Source: Betaproteobacteria bacterium
GTDB taxonomy: Bacteria; Pseudomonadota; Gammaproteobacteria; Burkholderiales; SG8-39
Direction of reading: 5' to 3'
Length of the DNA: 46,351 bases
Assembly (NCBI GenBank): GCA_005884455.1
Contig: VBCH01000213.1
Coordinates: 1-46,351, forward strand
The first letter of the stretch is position 1. The number at the start of each line of letters is the position of its first letter. Shown piece after piece: positions 23,609-32,358 of this stretch. The notes beneath the pieces were generated by a model. That model saw nothing but the letters and a program-made list of their open reading frames with translations. It did not search any database and had not been told where the DNA came from. A program made the translations under genes and the position numbers.

Positions 23609-25580
23609 CCCCGGCGAGGGGATCGCGCAAAGGCTCCAGGCGGTCTTTGACCGGCACGGGCCGCTTGCGGCAAGAATCCCGGAATACCGCGAGCGATCGC
23701 AGCAGGTGGAAATGGCGAATCGCGTGGCGGGGGCGATCCGGGACAACGCCGTGCTGGTCTGCGAAGCGGGGACAGGCACCGGCAAGACCTTCGCCTATCT
23801 CGTCCCTGCGCTGCTCTCCGGCGGCAAGGTCATCCTGTCGACGGGCACCAGGACGCTCCAGGATCAGCTCTACCACCGCGACCTTCCGACAGTGCGCGCG
23901 GCCCTCAATGTACCGGTGACCACGGCGCTGCTGAAAGGCCGGGCCAACTACGTGTGCCACTATCACCTGGAACGCAACCTGGCGGAGGCCGGGTCATCCG
24001 GTCGCGAGGTCGCCTCCGACTTGCAGCGCATCGTGAGCTTTGCACGCGTCAGCCGCAGCGGAGACAAGAGCGAGCTTGCCGATGTGCCGGAGGAGGCTCC
24101 GGCGTGGAACCTTGCGACCTCGACCCGCGAAAACTGCCTGGGACAGTCGTGTCCGCGATTTCGCGACTGTTTCGTGATGGCTGCGCGGCGCGAGGCGCTC
24201 GCCGCGGATCTCGTCGTCGTCAACCATCATCTGTTCTTCGCCGATGTGATGCTGAAGGACGAGGGGATGGCAGAGCTCCTGCCAGCGTGCAATACCGTGA
24301 TTCTCGACGAGGCGCACCAGCTCCCGGAAACGGCGACGCTCTTTTTCGGCGAATCTCTGTCCACGGGGCAGATCATCGAGCTCACGCGGGACGTTCGTGC
24401 GGAAGCGCTCACCGGAGCGAAGGACATGCCCGATCCGTTGCGGCTCGCTGCCGCGCTGGACAAGGCGGCCCGGGATCTGCGCCTCGCCCTTCCCAACGAA
24501 GGCGCGCGCTTCACTGCGGCATCGGTCAGGCGAAAGCGCGAAGTCTCGGATGCGCTCGCCGCGCTCGATTCCGCGCTGCGCTCGGTTTGCGCAGCCCTCG
24601 ACGCGCTCTCCGAACGCAGCGAAGGTCTTGCGCGCTGCGCCGAGCGCGCTCGAACGTCGCAGGCACTGCTCGAACGCTGGCGCGACGACAGCCGCGCCGA
24701 TCTGGTCCGCTGGATCGAGGTGTTCAGTCACTCCCTTCGGCTGAATGCGACGCCGCTCTCCATCGCAGCCATTTTCCGCAGGCAGCTCGACGGCCATCCG
24801 CGCGCCTGGATTTTTACATCCGCGACGCTTGCGGTAGCCGGCGACTTCAGCCACTACCGCGGCGAGATGGGCTTGGACGACGCCCGCACCGCGTTCTGGG
24901 ACAGCCCTTTCGACTACGCCGCCCAGGCTTTGCTCTATGTTCCGACGAAACTCCCGGATCCGAACAGCGACGAGCACACGCGCGCGGTCGTCGCGGCATC
25001 GCTGCCGGTTATCCGGGCGAGCGGTGGAAGCGCCTTTCTCCTGTTCACGACTTTGCGCGCGATGCGCCTTGCCCACGAGCTGCTGCGCGAGGAATTCCGG
25101 CGGCACGCGCTGGGATTTCCCCTGATGCTCCAGGGCGAAGGCTCCCGCAGCGAGCTGCTCGAGCGTTTCCGCCGTCTGGGCAACGCAGTCCTTCTCGGAA
25201 GCGCCAGCTTCTGGGAAGGCGTGGACGTGCGCGGGGACGCACTGTCGCTGGTGGTGATCGACAAGCTGCCGTTTGCGCCGCCCGATGACCCGGTGCTCGC
25301 TGCGCGGCTCGATTCGCTGGCGCGCGAAGGCGGCAATCCCTTCCTCGGCTACCAATTACCCCAGGCGGTCATTTCCCTGAAACAGGGAGCCGGCAGACTG
25401 ATCCGCGACGAAACCGACCGGGGCGTGCTCGTCATCTGTGATCCAAGGCTCTTTTCGAAGCCGTACGGCCGGCGAATCCTCGCGAGCCTCCCGCCGATGA
25501 AGCTCGTGCGTGAGCTCGACAAGGTCCTTTCGTTTATCGCCGCCGACCCGAAATCGCTCCGCGCGGCTCCTGCGGCGTAA
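23592..25580 (+). CDS. dinG: DinG-family ATP-dependent 5'-3' DNA helicase
   Basis: The frame is closed by TGA at 23574, so the TTG at 23592 is the first possible start and gives 662 residues. Walker A is CEAGTGTGKTFAYLVPALL (about 58), the DEAH box is VILDEAHQLPE (about 238), and motif VI is QGAGRLIRDETDRGVLVICDPR. Four cysteines (YVCHYH, then ENCLGQSCPRFRDC) form the iron-sulfur cluster of XPD-like superfamily 2 helicases. The late SASFWEGVDVRGDALSLVVIDKLPF is characteristic of DinG/YoaA. It unwinds forked and R-loop structures during repair. It converges on bamD with 16 bases between stops. No LexA box was recognised upstream. Confidence 0.92.
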   Translation: MKKAANPGEGIAQRLQAVFDRHGPLAARIPEYRERSQQVEMANRVAGAIRDNAVLVCEAGTGTGKTFAYLVPALLSGGKVILSTGTRTLQDQLYHRDLPTVRAALNVPVTTALLKGRANYVCHYHLERNLAEAGSSGREVASDLQRIVSFARVSRSGDKSELADVPEEAPAWNLATSTRENCLGQSCPRFRDCFVMAARREALAADLVVVNHHLFFADVMLKDEGMAELLPACNTVILDEAHQLPETATLFFGESLSTGQIIELTRDVRAEALTGAKDMPDPLRLAAALDKAARDLRLALPNEGARFTAASVRRKREVSDALAALDSALRSVCAALDALSERSEGLARCAERARTSQALLERWRDDSRADLVRWIEVFSHSLRLNATPLSIAAIFRRQLDGHPRAWIFTSATLAVAGDFSHYRGEMGLDDARTAFWDSPFDYAAQALLYVPTKLPDPNSDEHTRAVVAASLPVIRASGGSAFLLFTTLRAMRLAHELLREEFRRHALGFPLMLQGEGSRSELLERFRRLGNAVLLGSASFWEGVDVRGDALSLVVIDKLPFAPPDDPVLAARLDSLAREGGNPFLGYQLPQAVISLKQGAGRLIRDETDRGVLVICDPRLFSKPYGRRILASLPPMKLVRELDKVLSFIAADPKSLRAAPAA

Positions 25581-25596
25581 GGGCGCCGCTCCGAAG

Positions 25597-26361
25597 TCAG
25601 CGGCCCAGCTGGGTGAGCAGGCTTTTCAGCTGCTCGCTGTCGGGAAAATTTTTCCTCAGGATCCGCTCGGCGTCGTCGCGCAGCTCGGGCATGCCGAGCA
25701 CGTCGTAGGCCCGGATCATGATGAGCAGCGCCTCTTCCTGGGCAGGGGCTTGAGGGTAGTTTTTCAGCGCGTACTGCGCACGGTTCGCCGCCGCGACGTA
25801 AGCGCCGCGCTTCATGTAGTAGCGGGCGACGTGAACCTCGTGTGAGGCGAGCGCGTTGACGAGGTATTTCATGCGCGCCAGCGCGTCGGGCGCGTACCTG
25901 CTGTCCGGAAAGCGCTGGACCAGCTCCTTGAAGGCATCGAATGATTCCCGCGCGGACTTGGGATCGCGCTCGGTCCGGTCCTGCCGCGCCATCCTGCCGA
26001 GCATACCCAGATCTTCGTTGAAGTAAGCCAGACCTTTCAGGTAATGCGCGTAGTCGACGTTGGGATGGTTGGGGTGCAGCTTCACGAACCGCTCTGTTGC
26101 AGCGACCGTGGATGCCTGCTCGTTCTGCTTGTAGTAGGCGTAGGCGATCTCGAGCTGGCCTTGCTGGGAGTAGCGCCCGTAGGGAAAGCGTGCTTCCAGC
26201 GTTTCGTAGCGCTTGATCGCCAGGTCGTACTGGCCGCTGTCGAGCGCGTCTTTCGCGTCGCGGTAGAGCTTATCGGCCGACCATCCCGACTTGGGGTCGT
26301 GTTTGTCGATGAAGGAACAGGCCGCCAATAAAAGAGCGAATAAAGCTACACTACGTTTCAT
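25597..26361 (-). CDS. bamD: Outer membrane assembly lipoprotein BamD
   Basis: The 254-residue protein starts with a lipoprotein signal, MKRSVALFALLLAACSFID, with the lipid Cys after LLAA. The mature part is a run of TPR helices: AKDALDSGQYDLAIKRYETLEARFP, GQLEIAYAYYKQ, DAFKELVQRFPDSRYAPDA and others. That is the BamD (ComL) layout and length. It sits at the inner face of the outer membrane and, with BamA, folds beta-barrel proteins such as the OprB-like porin encoded downstream. Its start codon overlaps the divergent rluD start in the sequence CATG, so its promoter must lie inside the rluD coding region. Confidence 0.95.
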   Translation of the reverse strand: MKRSVALFALLLAACSFIDKHDPKSGWSADKLYRDAKDALDSGQYDLAIKRYETLEARFPYGRYSQQGQLEIAYAYYKQNEQASTVAATERFVKLHPNHPNVDYAHYLKGLAYFNEDLGMLGRMARQDRTERDPKSARESFDAFKELVQRFPDSRYAPDALARMKYLVNALASHEVHVARYYMKRGAYVAAANRAQYALKNYPQAPAQEEALLIMIRAYDVLGMPELRDDAERILRKNFPDSEQLKSLLTQLGR

Positions 26362-27304
26362 GGTGGAACTTGCGGATGAGACGGCAAATTATACCGTGGC
26401 TAGGGTTACGCGACGCGTTCCAGAGACTCTTGCCGGCTTGCGCGTGGACAAGGCACTCGCGCGGATGTTTCCCGAGCATTCGCGCAACCGCCTGCAGCAG
26501 TGGCTGAAAGACGGGCACGTCAGCCTCGATTCGCACGCCGCCAAACCCAAACAGAAGATTTGGGGCGGTGAGCGCGTCGAAATCCGGTCGCAGCCCGGCC
26601 CGGCGGAGACGGCGTTTCGCGCCGAGCCCATCGCCCTCGATGTCGTGTACGAAGACGACGACGTCCTGGTGATCAACAAGCCGGCGGGCCTGGTGGTTCA
26701 TCCCGGAAGCGGCAACTGGAAGGGGACGCTGCTCAATGCGCTCTTGCACCGCGCGCCCCAGCTCGCCGCGATTCCGCGCGCCGGCATCGTGCACCGGCTC
26801 GACAAGGACACGAGCGGCCTTCTCGTGGTGGCGAAGACTTTGCGGGCGCACAGCGAGCTGGTTCGGCAGCTCCAGGCGAGGACGGTGAAGCGCGACTACC
26901 TCGCCCTCGTGCACGGGGTGGTCAAGCTGGACGGCGAAGTAAGCGCGCCCGTCGGGCGCGATCCGCGACGTCGCACGCGCATGGCCGTGGTCCTCACCGG
27001 ACGTCCGGCCTTGACGCGTTTCAAGGTGGTGAGGCGTTTCGCCCGCGCAACCTTGCTCGAATGCAGCCTCGCTACCGGCAGGACCCATCAGATTCGGGTG
27101 CACATGCAGTCCTTGGGCCATCCCCTGGTCGGCGATCCCGTTTATCGGGGCAAGCGACTCGACGATCCACGAACCCAGCAGCTCCGTCGCCAGGCTTTGC
27201 ACGCCGTCCGCCTCGGGTTTTCGCATCCGGTTTCGGGTGCGCTCAAGCGCTTCTCGGCGCCTTTGCCCGAAGACCTGCGGTCGCTCCTGGATTCGCTCGA
27301 GTGA
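26360..27304 (+). CDS. rluD: 23S rRNA pseudouridine synthase RluD
   Basis: The ATG at 26360 gives 314 residues. The ORF from 26291 is rejected because it runs antisense into bamD. An N-terminal S4 RNA-binding domain (LRVDKALARMFPEHSRNRLQQWLKDGHV) is followed by the RluA-type catalytic domain. The catalytic aspartate is in GIVHRLDKDTSGLLVVAKT (about residue 150), and EDDDVLVINKPAGLVVHPGSGN is typical of the family. The enzyme makes the pseudouridines of helix 69 in 23S rRNA. Its stop overlaps the pgeF start as GTGA. Confidence 0.95.
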   Translation: MVELADETANYTVARVTRRVPETLAGLRVDKALARMFPEHSRNRLQQWLKDGHVSLDSHAAKPKQKIWGGERVEIRSQPGPAETAFRAEPIALDVVYEDDDVLVINKPAGLVVHPGSGNWKGTLLNALLHRAPQLAAIPRAGIVHRLDKDTSGLLVVAKTLRAHSELVRQLQARTVKRDYLALVHGVVKLDGEVSAPVGRDPRRRTRMAVVLTGRPALTRFKVVRRFARATLLECSLATGRTHQIRVHMQSLGHPLVGDPVYRGKRLDDPRTQQLRRQALHAVRLGFSHPVSGALKRFSAPLPEDLRSLLDSLE

Positions 27305-28044
27305 GGAGCCGGCCCCACCCCGACTGGATCATTCCCGATTGGCCGGCGGAGAGGCGAGTGCGCACGCTCATCACCACGCGCGACGGTGGAGTGAGCTCGG
27401 GGAGATTCGCCAGCCTCAATTTGAGCATGCGCGTCGGCGATGACCCGCGCTGTGTGGCGCGCAACCGCGCCATCCTCAGGGCGTGCCTGCCCGCCGAGCC
27501 CGCTTGGTTGACGCAGGTGCACGGGACGGCCGTGGTCGACGCCGCGCGGGCGACGCCAGGTGCGGAAGCCGATGGCGTCGTGACGCAGAGCCCGGGGGAG
27601 GTCTGCGCGGTGATGACCGCCGACTGCCTTCCGGTCTTGCTGAGCGATCGCGCGGGCGGGAGCGTGGGGATCGCCCACGCGGGATGGCGCGGGCTTGCTG
27701 GGGGAATCGTCGAGAACGTCGTGCGAGCGATGGGTGTGCCCTCGCGGGACATCATCGCCTACATCGGGCCGGGCATTGGAGCGCACCGCTACGAGGTCGG
27801 AGAGGACGTCCGCAAGACCTTCGTCGGCAGAGACGCGGCTGCCGCGAACTCGTTCGCGCCGCGACCAAACGGGACGTACTTCGCCGATCTCTACGACCTT
27901 GCGCGGCTGCGGCTCGCCGCCGCGGGAGTCGCCGAGGTCTATGGGGGCGAATTCTGCACTGCGAGCGAGGGGCGCTTTTTCTCTTTTCGTCGAGACCGGA
28001 CCACCGGCAGAATGGCGAGCCTTATCTGGCTCGAGGACAGTTAG
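27301..28044 (+). CDS. pgeF: Peptidoglycan editing factor PgeF (YfiH, laccase-domain)
   Basis: The GTG at 27301 overlaps the rluD stop by four bases and gives 247 residues. TLITTRDGGVSSG is the usual N-terminal motif. The metal-site residues are in WLTQVHGTAVV (His), MTADCLPVLLSD (Cys) and GIAHAGWRGLAGGIVENVV (His), the multicopper-polyphenol oxidase-like YfiH pattern. E. coli PgeF removes L-Ser wrongly placed in UDP-MurNAc instead of L-Ala, and homologues also have purine nucleoside activities. rluD-pgeF is a very common pair in proteobacteria. It acts in the cytosol. Confidence 0.92.
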   Translation: MRSRPHPDWIIPDWPAERRVRTLITTRDGGVSSGRFASLNLSMRVGDDPRCVARNRAILRACLPAEPAWLTQVHGTAVVDAARATPGAEADGVVTQSPGEVCAVMTADCLPVLLSDRAGGSVGIAHAGWRGLAGGIVENVVRAMGVPSRDIIAYIGPGIGAHRYEVGEDVRKTFVGRDAAAANSFAPRPNGTYFADLYDLARLRLAAAGVAEVYGGEFCTASEGRFFSFRRDRTTGRMASLIWLEDS

Positions 28045-28047
28045 AGC

Positions 28048-28821
28048 ATGGCGACTATTGCATGGATCTCCGCGGCGACCGTCGCGGGCGGAGTGATCAG
28101 CATCGCGATCGCGGCGATGTTCGCGCTGTCCGCGCCCGCAAGCTGGGTGCCGGCGCTCGTGAGCTTTGCGATCGGTACCCTGCTCGGCGCGGTCTTCCTC
28201 GAGATCCTGCCGCATGCGATCGGCAGCGCCGGGAACCTTCAAGCGCTGTTTGCCACGGTGCTCGCAGGTATCCTGGGGTTCTTCGTTCTGGAGAAGCTCG
28301 TGCTGTGGCGGCATTGCCATGTCGAAGACTGCGAAGCCCACGACCATCGCGCCAACCCGGGCGATGGCGGCCGCAGCGGGCTCATGATCATCATCGGCGA
28401 CGCTTTCCATAACTTCGTCGACGGCATCCTGGTCGCGGCGGCGTTTCTGCAGAGCACCGAGCTGGGCGTGGTCACCGCAGCGGCGATCATCGCGCACGAA
28501 ATCCCGCAGGAAATCGGCGACTTCGTCATTCTGCTGCACTCGGGGTACAGCAAGCTCGCGGCATTGGCGCTCAATCTGCTGTCGAGCCTTGCGATGCTGG
28601 TCGGGGCGCTCCTCGCGTACTTCACGCTGCAGGCAGCACAGGAATGGATCGGCACGGTGCTTGCGCTCGCCGCCGCGAGCATGATCTACGTGGCCGTGGC
28701 CGATCTCATCCCCGGGCTGCACAGGCGCCCGGAGCTCCACGCCACAGCGCAGCAGGTAGCGCTCATCGCCCTGGGGGTCGCCCTGATCTGGCTCGTCGGC
28801 GATGTGGTCAGGGCGGCCTAG
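28048..28821 (+). CDS. ZIP-family divalent metal transporter
   Basis: The 257-residue membrane protein starts three bases after the pgeF stop. About eight helices are seen. TM4 carries IIGDAFHNFVDGILVAAAF and TM5 carries AAIIAHEIPQEIGDFVILLHSGY; the HNxxDG and HExPQExGD motifs form the binuclear metal centre of ZIP importers. A His-rich cytoplasmic loop (WRHCHVEDCEAHDHR, about residues 92-105) fits metal binding or sensing. Zinc and iron are the usual substrates. fur lies 4 kb away, but no Fur site was recognised at this gene. Confidence 0.93.
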   Translation: MATIAWISAATVAGGVISIAIAAMFALSAPASWVPALVSFAIGTLLGAVFLEILPHAIGSAGNLQALFATVLAGILGFFVLEKLVLWRHCHVEDCEAHDHRANPGDGGRSGLMIIIGDAFHNFVDGILVAAAFLQSTELGVVTAAAIIAHEIPQEIGDFVILLHSGYSKLAALALNLLSSLAMLVGALLAYFTLQAAQEWIGTVLALAAASMIYVAVADLIPGLHRRPELHATAQQVALIALGVALIWLVGDVVRAA

Positions 28822-30151
28822 CGCCCCGGTGCTGCGGAGCGGGGTTCGGTTGTGGATTCTCGTGGCGGGCGTGCTGGGTCTTGCCGAAGTCGGCTACGCG
28901 CAGGACGTTCCTGAAGAAACGAGCGCCAAGTTTCAGGCGACCTACGTCTGGCAGCGGAAATACCCTTTCGGCGCGGGGTATTCCGGCTCCCACAGCCTTA
29001 CCCCGGATCGCGAGAAGAGCTATTCGTTCACCGCGACCGCGGCCCTGGGCACAAGGATTTGGAGGGGAGGCGAGCTTTATTTCGACCCCGAGGTCGCGCA
29101 GGGCGTGCCCCTTTCCGGGTTGACCGGACTCGGCGGATTCACGAATGGAGAGATCGCGCGCGTCTCCGGCCCGAATCCCACTTTTTACCGGGCCCGGCTG
29201 TTTGCGCGCCAAACCTGGGGTTTCGGCGGGGGGAGCGAAAAGACGGAGCCGGATGCCAACCAGCTTGCCGGCAGCGTCGATCGGCGCCGGCTGGTCTTGA
29301 CCATTGGAAATCTTTCGGTGCTGGACATCTTCGACGACAACGCTTTCAGCCACGACCCGCGAACCCAGTTTCTGAACTGGTCGCTCATGACGCACGGAGC
29401 CTACGACTACGCCGCCGACGCGCGCGGTTACTCATGGGGCTTGGCCCTCGAGTATTTGAGCGAAGACTGGAGACTGCGGGCCGGCCGCTTCATCCAGCCG
29501 AAAGAGCCGAACCAGCTCGCCCTGGACTCCAGGATATTCAAGCACTACGGCGACCAGATCGAGATCGAGCGCGCATACACTCTGGCCGAACAGCCGGGAA
29601 AGCTGCGCTTTCTCGTCTTTCGCAATGTCGCGAGGATGGCGCGTTACCAGGACGCCTTGGATCTCGCGGCCCAGACGGGCGGGGCGCCCGACATCAACGC
29701 CGTGCGCACGGACGAGCAGGTCAAGCGCGGGTTCGGGTTCAACTTCGAGCAGGAGATCTCACCGAGCGTCGGCCTGTTCGGCCGGGCGAACTGGGCCGAC
29801 GGCCAGACCGAGACTTACGCTTTCACCGAGATCGATCGGTCGCTCTCGGGAGGTGTGTCGGTGAAAGGCGGAACATTGGGTCGACCTCAGGACACTCTCG
29901 GAATCGCATTAGTGCGCAACTCGCTTTCCACCGCGCATCGCGACTACCTCGCTGCGGGAGGGCTCGGTTTCTTCCTGGGAGACGGTGCGCTGAACTATCG
30001 GCCGGAAGACATCCTCGAAGCCTATTACAGCCTCAATGTCGCAAAAGACATTTGGCTCTCTGCCGATTTCCAGCGAATTTCAAATCCCGGCTACAACGCC
30101 GACCGCGGTCCTGCGACCGTCGTCTCGGCGCGCCTGCACTACGGGTTTTGA
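28802..30151 (+). CDS. OprB-like carbohydrate-selective outer membrane porin
   Basis: The ATG at 28802 overlaps the ZIP gene by 20 bases; a GTG at 28829 is also possible. A signal peptide ends near AEVGYAQDV. The mature protein has alternating beta-strand segments and ends RLHYGF, with the C-terminal Phe required by the BAM machinery. SVDRRRLVLTIGNLSVLDIFDDNAFSHDPRTQFLNWSL and the late YNADRGPATVVSARLHYGF resemble the OprB family (449 residues is typical). It probably passes sugars or small organic solutes. The closeness to the metal transporter suggests co-transcription but not a shared substrate. Confidence 0.85.
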   Translation: MWSGRPSAPVLRSGVRLWILVAGVLGLAEVGYAQDVPEETSAKFQATYVWQRKYPFGAGYSGSHSLTPDREKSYSFTATAALGTRIWRGGELYFDPEVAQGVPLSGLTGLGGFTNGEIARVSGPNPTFYRARLFARQTWGFGGGSEKTEPDANQLAGSVDRRRLVLTIGNLSVLDIFDDNAFSHDPRTQFLNWSLMTHGAYDYAADARGYSWGLALEYLSEDWRLRAGRFIQPKEPNQLALDSRIFKHYGDQIEIERAYTLAEQPGKLRFLVFRNVARMARYQDALDLAAQTGGAPDINAVRTDEQVKRGFGFNFEQEISPSVGLFGRANWADGQTETYAFTEIDRSLSGGVSVKGGTLGRPQDTLGIALVRNSLSTAHRDYLAAGGLGFFLGDGALNYRPEDILEAYYSLNVAKDIWLSADFQRISNPGYNADRGPATVVSARLHYGF

Positions 30152-30179
30152 GTCAGCGCGTGCCCTGAGCAGTCGAAGA

Positions 30180-30620
30180 TCACGCAAGCTTGGGATGGAC
30201 GACGGCGAAGAGCTTGGTTTCGCCTTCGACGTGCCGCAGCCACCACACCGCGCCCTTGGCCATATGCCAGTCGGCTTGCGCGCCCGAGAGCAGGGTCGCC
30301 GCCACGCGGCCCAGTGTCGGCTGGTGCCCGACGATCAGGATCGCTCCCGGCCGTTCAGGCCAGGCGGCTGCGGCGATGAGGCCGGCGGCGTCCGCGCTCG
30401 TGCCCACCGCGGCGTCGGTCTTGAACCGTGCGCCGAGAGCCGAGACCGTCTCCTGGGCGCGCGCAGCGGGGCTCACCAGGATCTCGCAGCGCTTGGGCAG
30501 GCGGGGTTTCAGCCAAGCCGCCACGCGCTTCGCCTGGTCCCGGCCGTGCTTGGTGAGCTTGCGCGAGGCGTCGGGGCTGCCGTCCTCCGCTTCGGCGTGT
30601 CGCCAGAGAATCAAATCCAT
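30180..30620 (-). CDS. sixA: SixA-type phosphohistidine phosphatase
   Basis: This 146-residue single-domain member of the histidine phosphatase superfamily begins MDLILWRHAEAE, where the catalytic His is in the RHG-like motif. The remaining core residues are in LVSPAARAQETVSAL and ILIVGHQPTLGRVAATLLSG (second catalytic His). E. coli SixA dephosphorylates HPt domains and the nitrogen PTS protein NPr. It faces the OprB-like gene convergently and shares a 62-base upstream region with the dodecin gene. Two phosphotransfer systems are encoded further right, but a link is only suggestive. Confidence 0.92.
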   Translation of the reverse strand: MDLILWRHAEAEDGSPDASRKLTKHGRDQAKRVAAWLKPRLPKRCEILVSPAARAQETVSALGARFKTDAAVGTSADAAGLIAAAAWPERPGAILIVGHQPTLGRVAATLLSGAQADWHMAKGAVWWLRHVEGETKLFAVVHPKLA

Positions 30621-30682
30621 GGGAGTATCATCGTCGGACGCTCTCGTTTGAAAGGGGCGACATTCCCAAAGGAGACGAACAC

Positions 30683-30898
30683 ATGGCCAAGACTGATGGA
30701 GTCTACCGGATCACCGAGGTAATCGGAACGAGCACGACCTCGTGGGAGGACGCCGCCAAGAGAGCGGTGGAGACCGCGTCCAAGACTCTTCGCGACCTTC
30801 GCATCGCCGAAGTGGTGAAGCAGGACCTGAAGATCGAGAACGGCAAGGTCGCAGCCTACCGCACTCGCGTACTGCTCTCGTTCAAGTACCAAAAATAG
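30683..30898 (+). CDS. Dodecin-family flavin-binding protein
   Basis: The 71-residue length, and the segments VYRITEVIGTSTTSWEDAAKRAV and LRIAEVVKQDLKIENGKVAAYRTRVLLSFKY, match dodecin. The conserved Trp in TSWEDA stacks on the flavin in the dodecamer of known members, which buffer or store FMN and lumichrome. Ribosome site AAAGGAG is nine bases before the ATG. The 13-base gap to the convergent kinase stop leaves no room for a terminator of its own. Confidence 0.93.
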   Translation: MAKTDGVYRITEVIGTSTTSWEDAAKRAVETASKTLRDLRIAEVVKQDLKIENGKVAAYRTRVLLSFKYQK

Positions 30899-30911
30899 GA
30901 TCGGCAGGCCG

Positions 30912-32336
30912 CTATTCCTTTCCCGACGCCGAGATGGCCTTGCGGACGAAGGCGTTCCTTTCGTCCTTGTCCTCGATTTCTTCGGCGATCAGGAGGTACA
31001 ACTCCCCGGCGTCACGCGCCTTGGCCGCGGCGCGCTTCACGACGACCTTGGCGACAGCGCCGATGTACTTGGCGAGGGCCGCTTCGGCGTTGGCGAGCGT
31101 CGGCGCATCGATATTCGACGTGCTCGGCGGCGCGGACTGTTGCCGCGCCGCGCCGGTTCGGTTCGGGTCCCCGGTCGGCGTCGACTTGTCGCCGGAGAAT
31201 CTCCTGACGAACGCGGCCCGCAGCTTTTCGTCGGCGATGTCTGCCGATACGATTTCGGCGAGGCCGGAGACGGTATAAGCCTTCTTGGCCGCGGCCTTGA
31301 TCACCAGGGGGGCGATCGGGCCGATATGCTTGGCGAGCTCCGTTTCGATTTTCTTGAGACTCTCGCGGTCGAACTCGACCCCGGTGGGAAACGTCGTCGG
31401 CGGGGCGGTACCTTGCGGAGGGGCCTGGATCTTCACGGTCGTCTTGTAGGTCACGGTGCCCGGGTCCGGCGCGGCAAGCCCGGAGAGCGCGGAGCGAAAC
31501 TCCGCCACCGATTGCGGACGCTGTTCTTCGTGCGACACCAGCGCCCAGTCGACCGCAGTGAGCAGCTCCATGCTGTAGCGGCTGCGGTCGGCGACCTGAA
31601 CCGCGGGCGGCAGCATGTCCTGGCGCACGCGCGCCACGGCCTCGACCGGCCTCTTGCCGATGATCATCCAATACAGGACTCCCCCGAACGCGTACAGGTC
31701 GCTCCACGGCCCCTGCCGGCCTTGCGAGTGATATTGCTCGATCGGCGCGTAACCCGGGGTAACTATCGCGGTCCGCTCGGTGCCCGACGAAGCGGTGCGG
31801 GCGGAACCGAAGTCGAGGAGCACGGGTGACCCGTCTTCGCGAATGAAGACGTTGCCGGGCTTGATGTCACGGTGCAAATAGCCCGTGCGATGGATGACTT
31901 CCAGGCCGTCGAGGAGCGGGATGGCGATGGCGAGCACGGCGCTTTGCTCGAGCGGCCGGCGGGTGCGGATCCATTCGCCCAGGGGTTGTCCCGCAACGAA
32001 TTCCATCACCATGTAGGCGGTGCTGTTCGCCTCGAAGAACCGCAAGACCCTGACGATATTCGGATGGCGGAACGACGCGAGCGTGCGCGATTCGTCGAGA
32101 AACCGGGAAAGGCCCCACTTGAACGACTCCGAGCTGGACTCTGACTTCGGCTGGACCGATTGATCCTCGCCGCGCTGGGCGAGGTCGCCGGGCAGGTACT
32201 CCTTGATCGCGACCTTGAGGTTGAGGTTCGAGTCGGTCGCGAGATAAGTCAGGCCGAAGCCCCCGATTCCGAGAGTCTCCTCAACGCGGTACTCGTGTAG
32301 CGCATAACCGTGTGGCAGGGCGATTTCGGCGGCCAT
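30912..32336 (-). CDS. Ser/Thr protein kinase with duplicated C-terminal module
   Basis: The ATG at 32336 gives 474 residues. The ORF's extra 52 residues upstream run into fur and are rejected. The kinase domain occupies about residues 10-275: Gly loop LGIGGFGLTYLA, Lys in LKVAIKEYLPG, catalytic loop YLHRDIKPGNVFI, and VLLDFGSART. It is complete and should be active. No membrane helix is seen, so it is cytoplasmic. The C-terminal part holds two about 50-residue modules, ELAKHIGPIAPLVIKAAAKK and ALAKYIGAVAKVVVKRAAAK, each ending in an AFVRRF/AFVRKA motif. I do not know their function. The gene ends 13 bases from the dodecin stop and starts 22 bases downstream of the fur stop, so it may share the fur transcript. 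Confidence 0.88.
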   Translation of the reverse strand: MAAEIALPHGYALHEYRVEETLGIGGFGLTYLATDSNLNLKVAIKEYLPGDLAQRGEDQSVQPKSESSSESFKWGLSRFLDESRTLASFRHPNIVRVLRFFEANSTAYMVMEFVAGQPLGEWIRTRRPLEQSAVLAIAIPLLDGLEVIHRTGYLHRDIKPGNVFIREDGSPVLLDFGSARTASSGTERTAIVTPGYAPIEQYHSQGRQGPWSDLYAFGGVLYWMIIGKRPVEAVARVRQDMLPPAVQVADRSRYSMELLTAVDWALVSHEEQRPQSVAEFRSALSGLAAPDPGTVTYKTTVKIQAPPQGTAPPTTFPTGVEFDRESLKKIETELAKHIGPIAPLVIKAAAKKAYTVSGLAEIVSADIADEKLRAAFVRRFSGDKSTPTGDPNRTGAARQQSAPPSTSNIDAPTLANAEAALAKYIGAVAKVVVKRAAAKARDAGELYLLIAEEIEDKDERNAFVRKAISASGKE

Positions 32337-32358
32337 CGAAATGCGGCTACTCCGAAGC

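Noticed and set aside
23994-25355. 453-residue minus-strand ORF over dinG
   Set aside because: It is antisense to the helicase and rich in Arg, Glu and Ala with no motif.
27142-28740. 532-residue minus-strand ORF over pgeF and the ZIP gene
   Set aside because: It is a shadow of two genes with strong motifs and has a charged, low-complexity translation.
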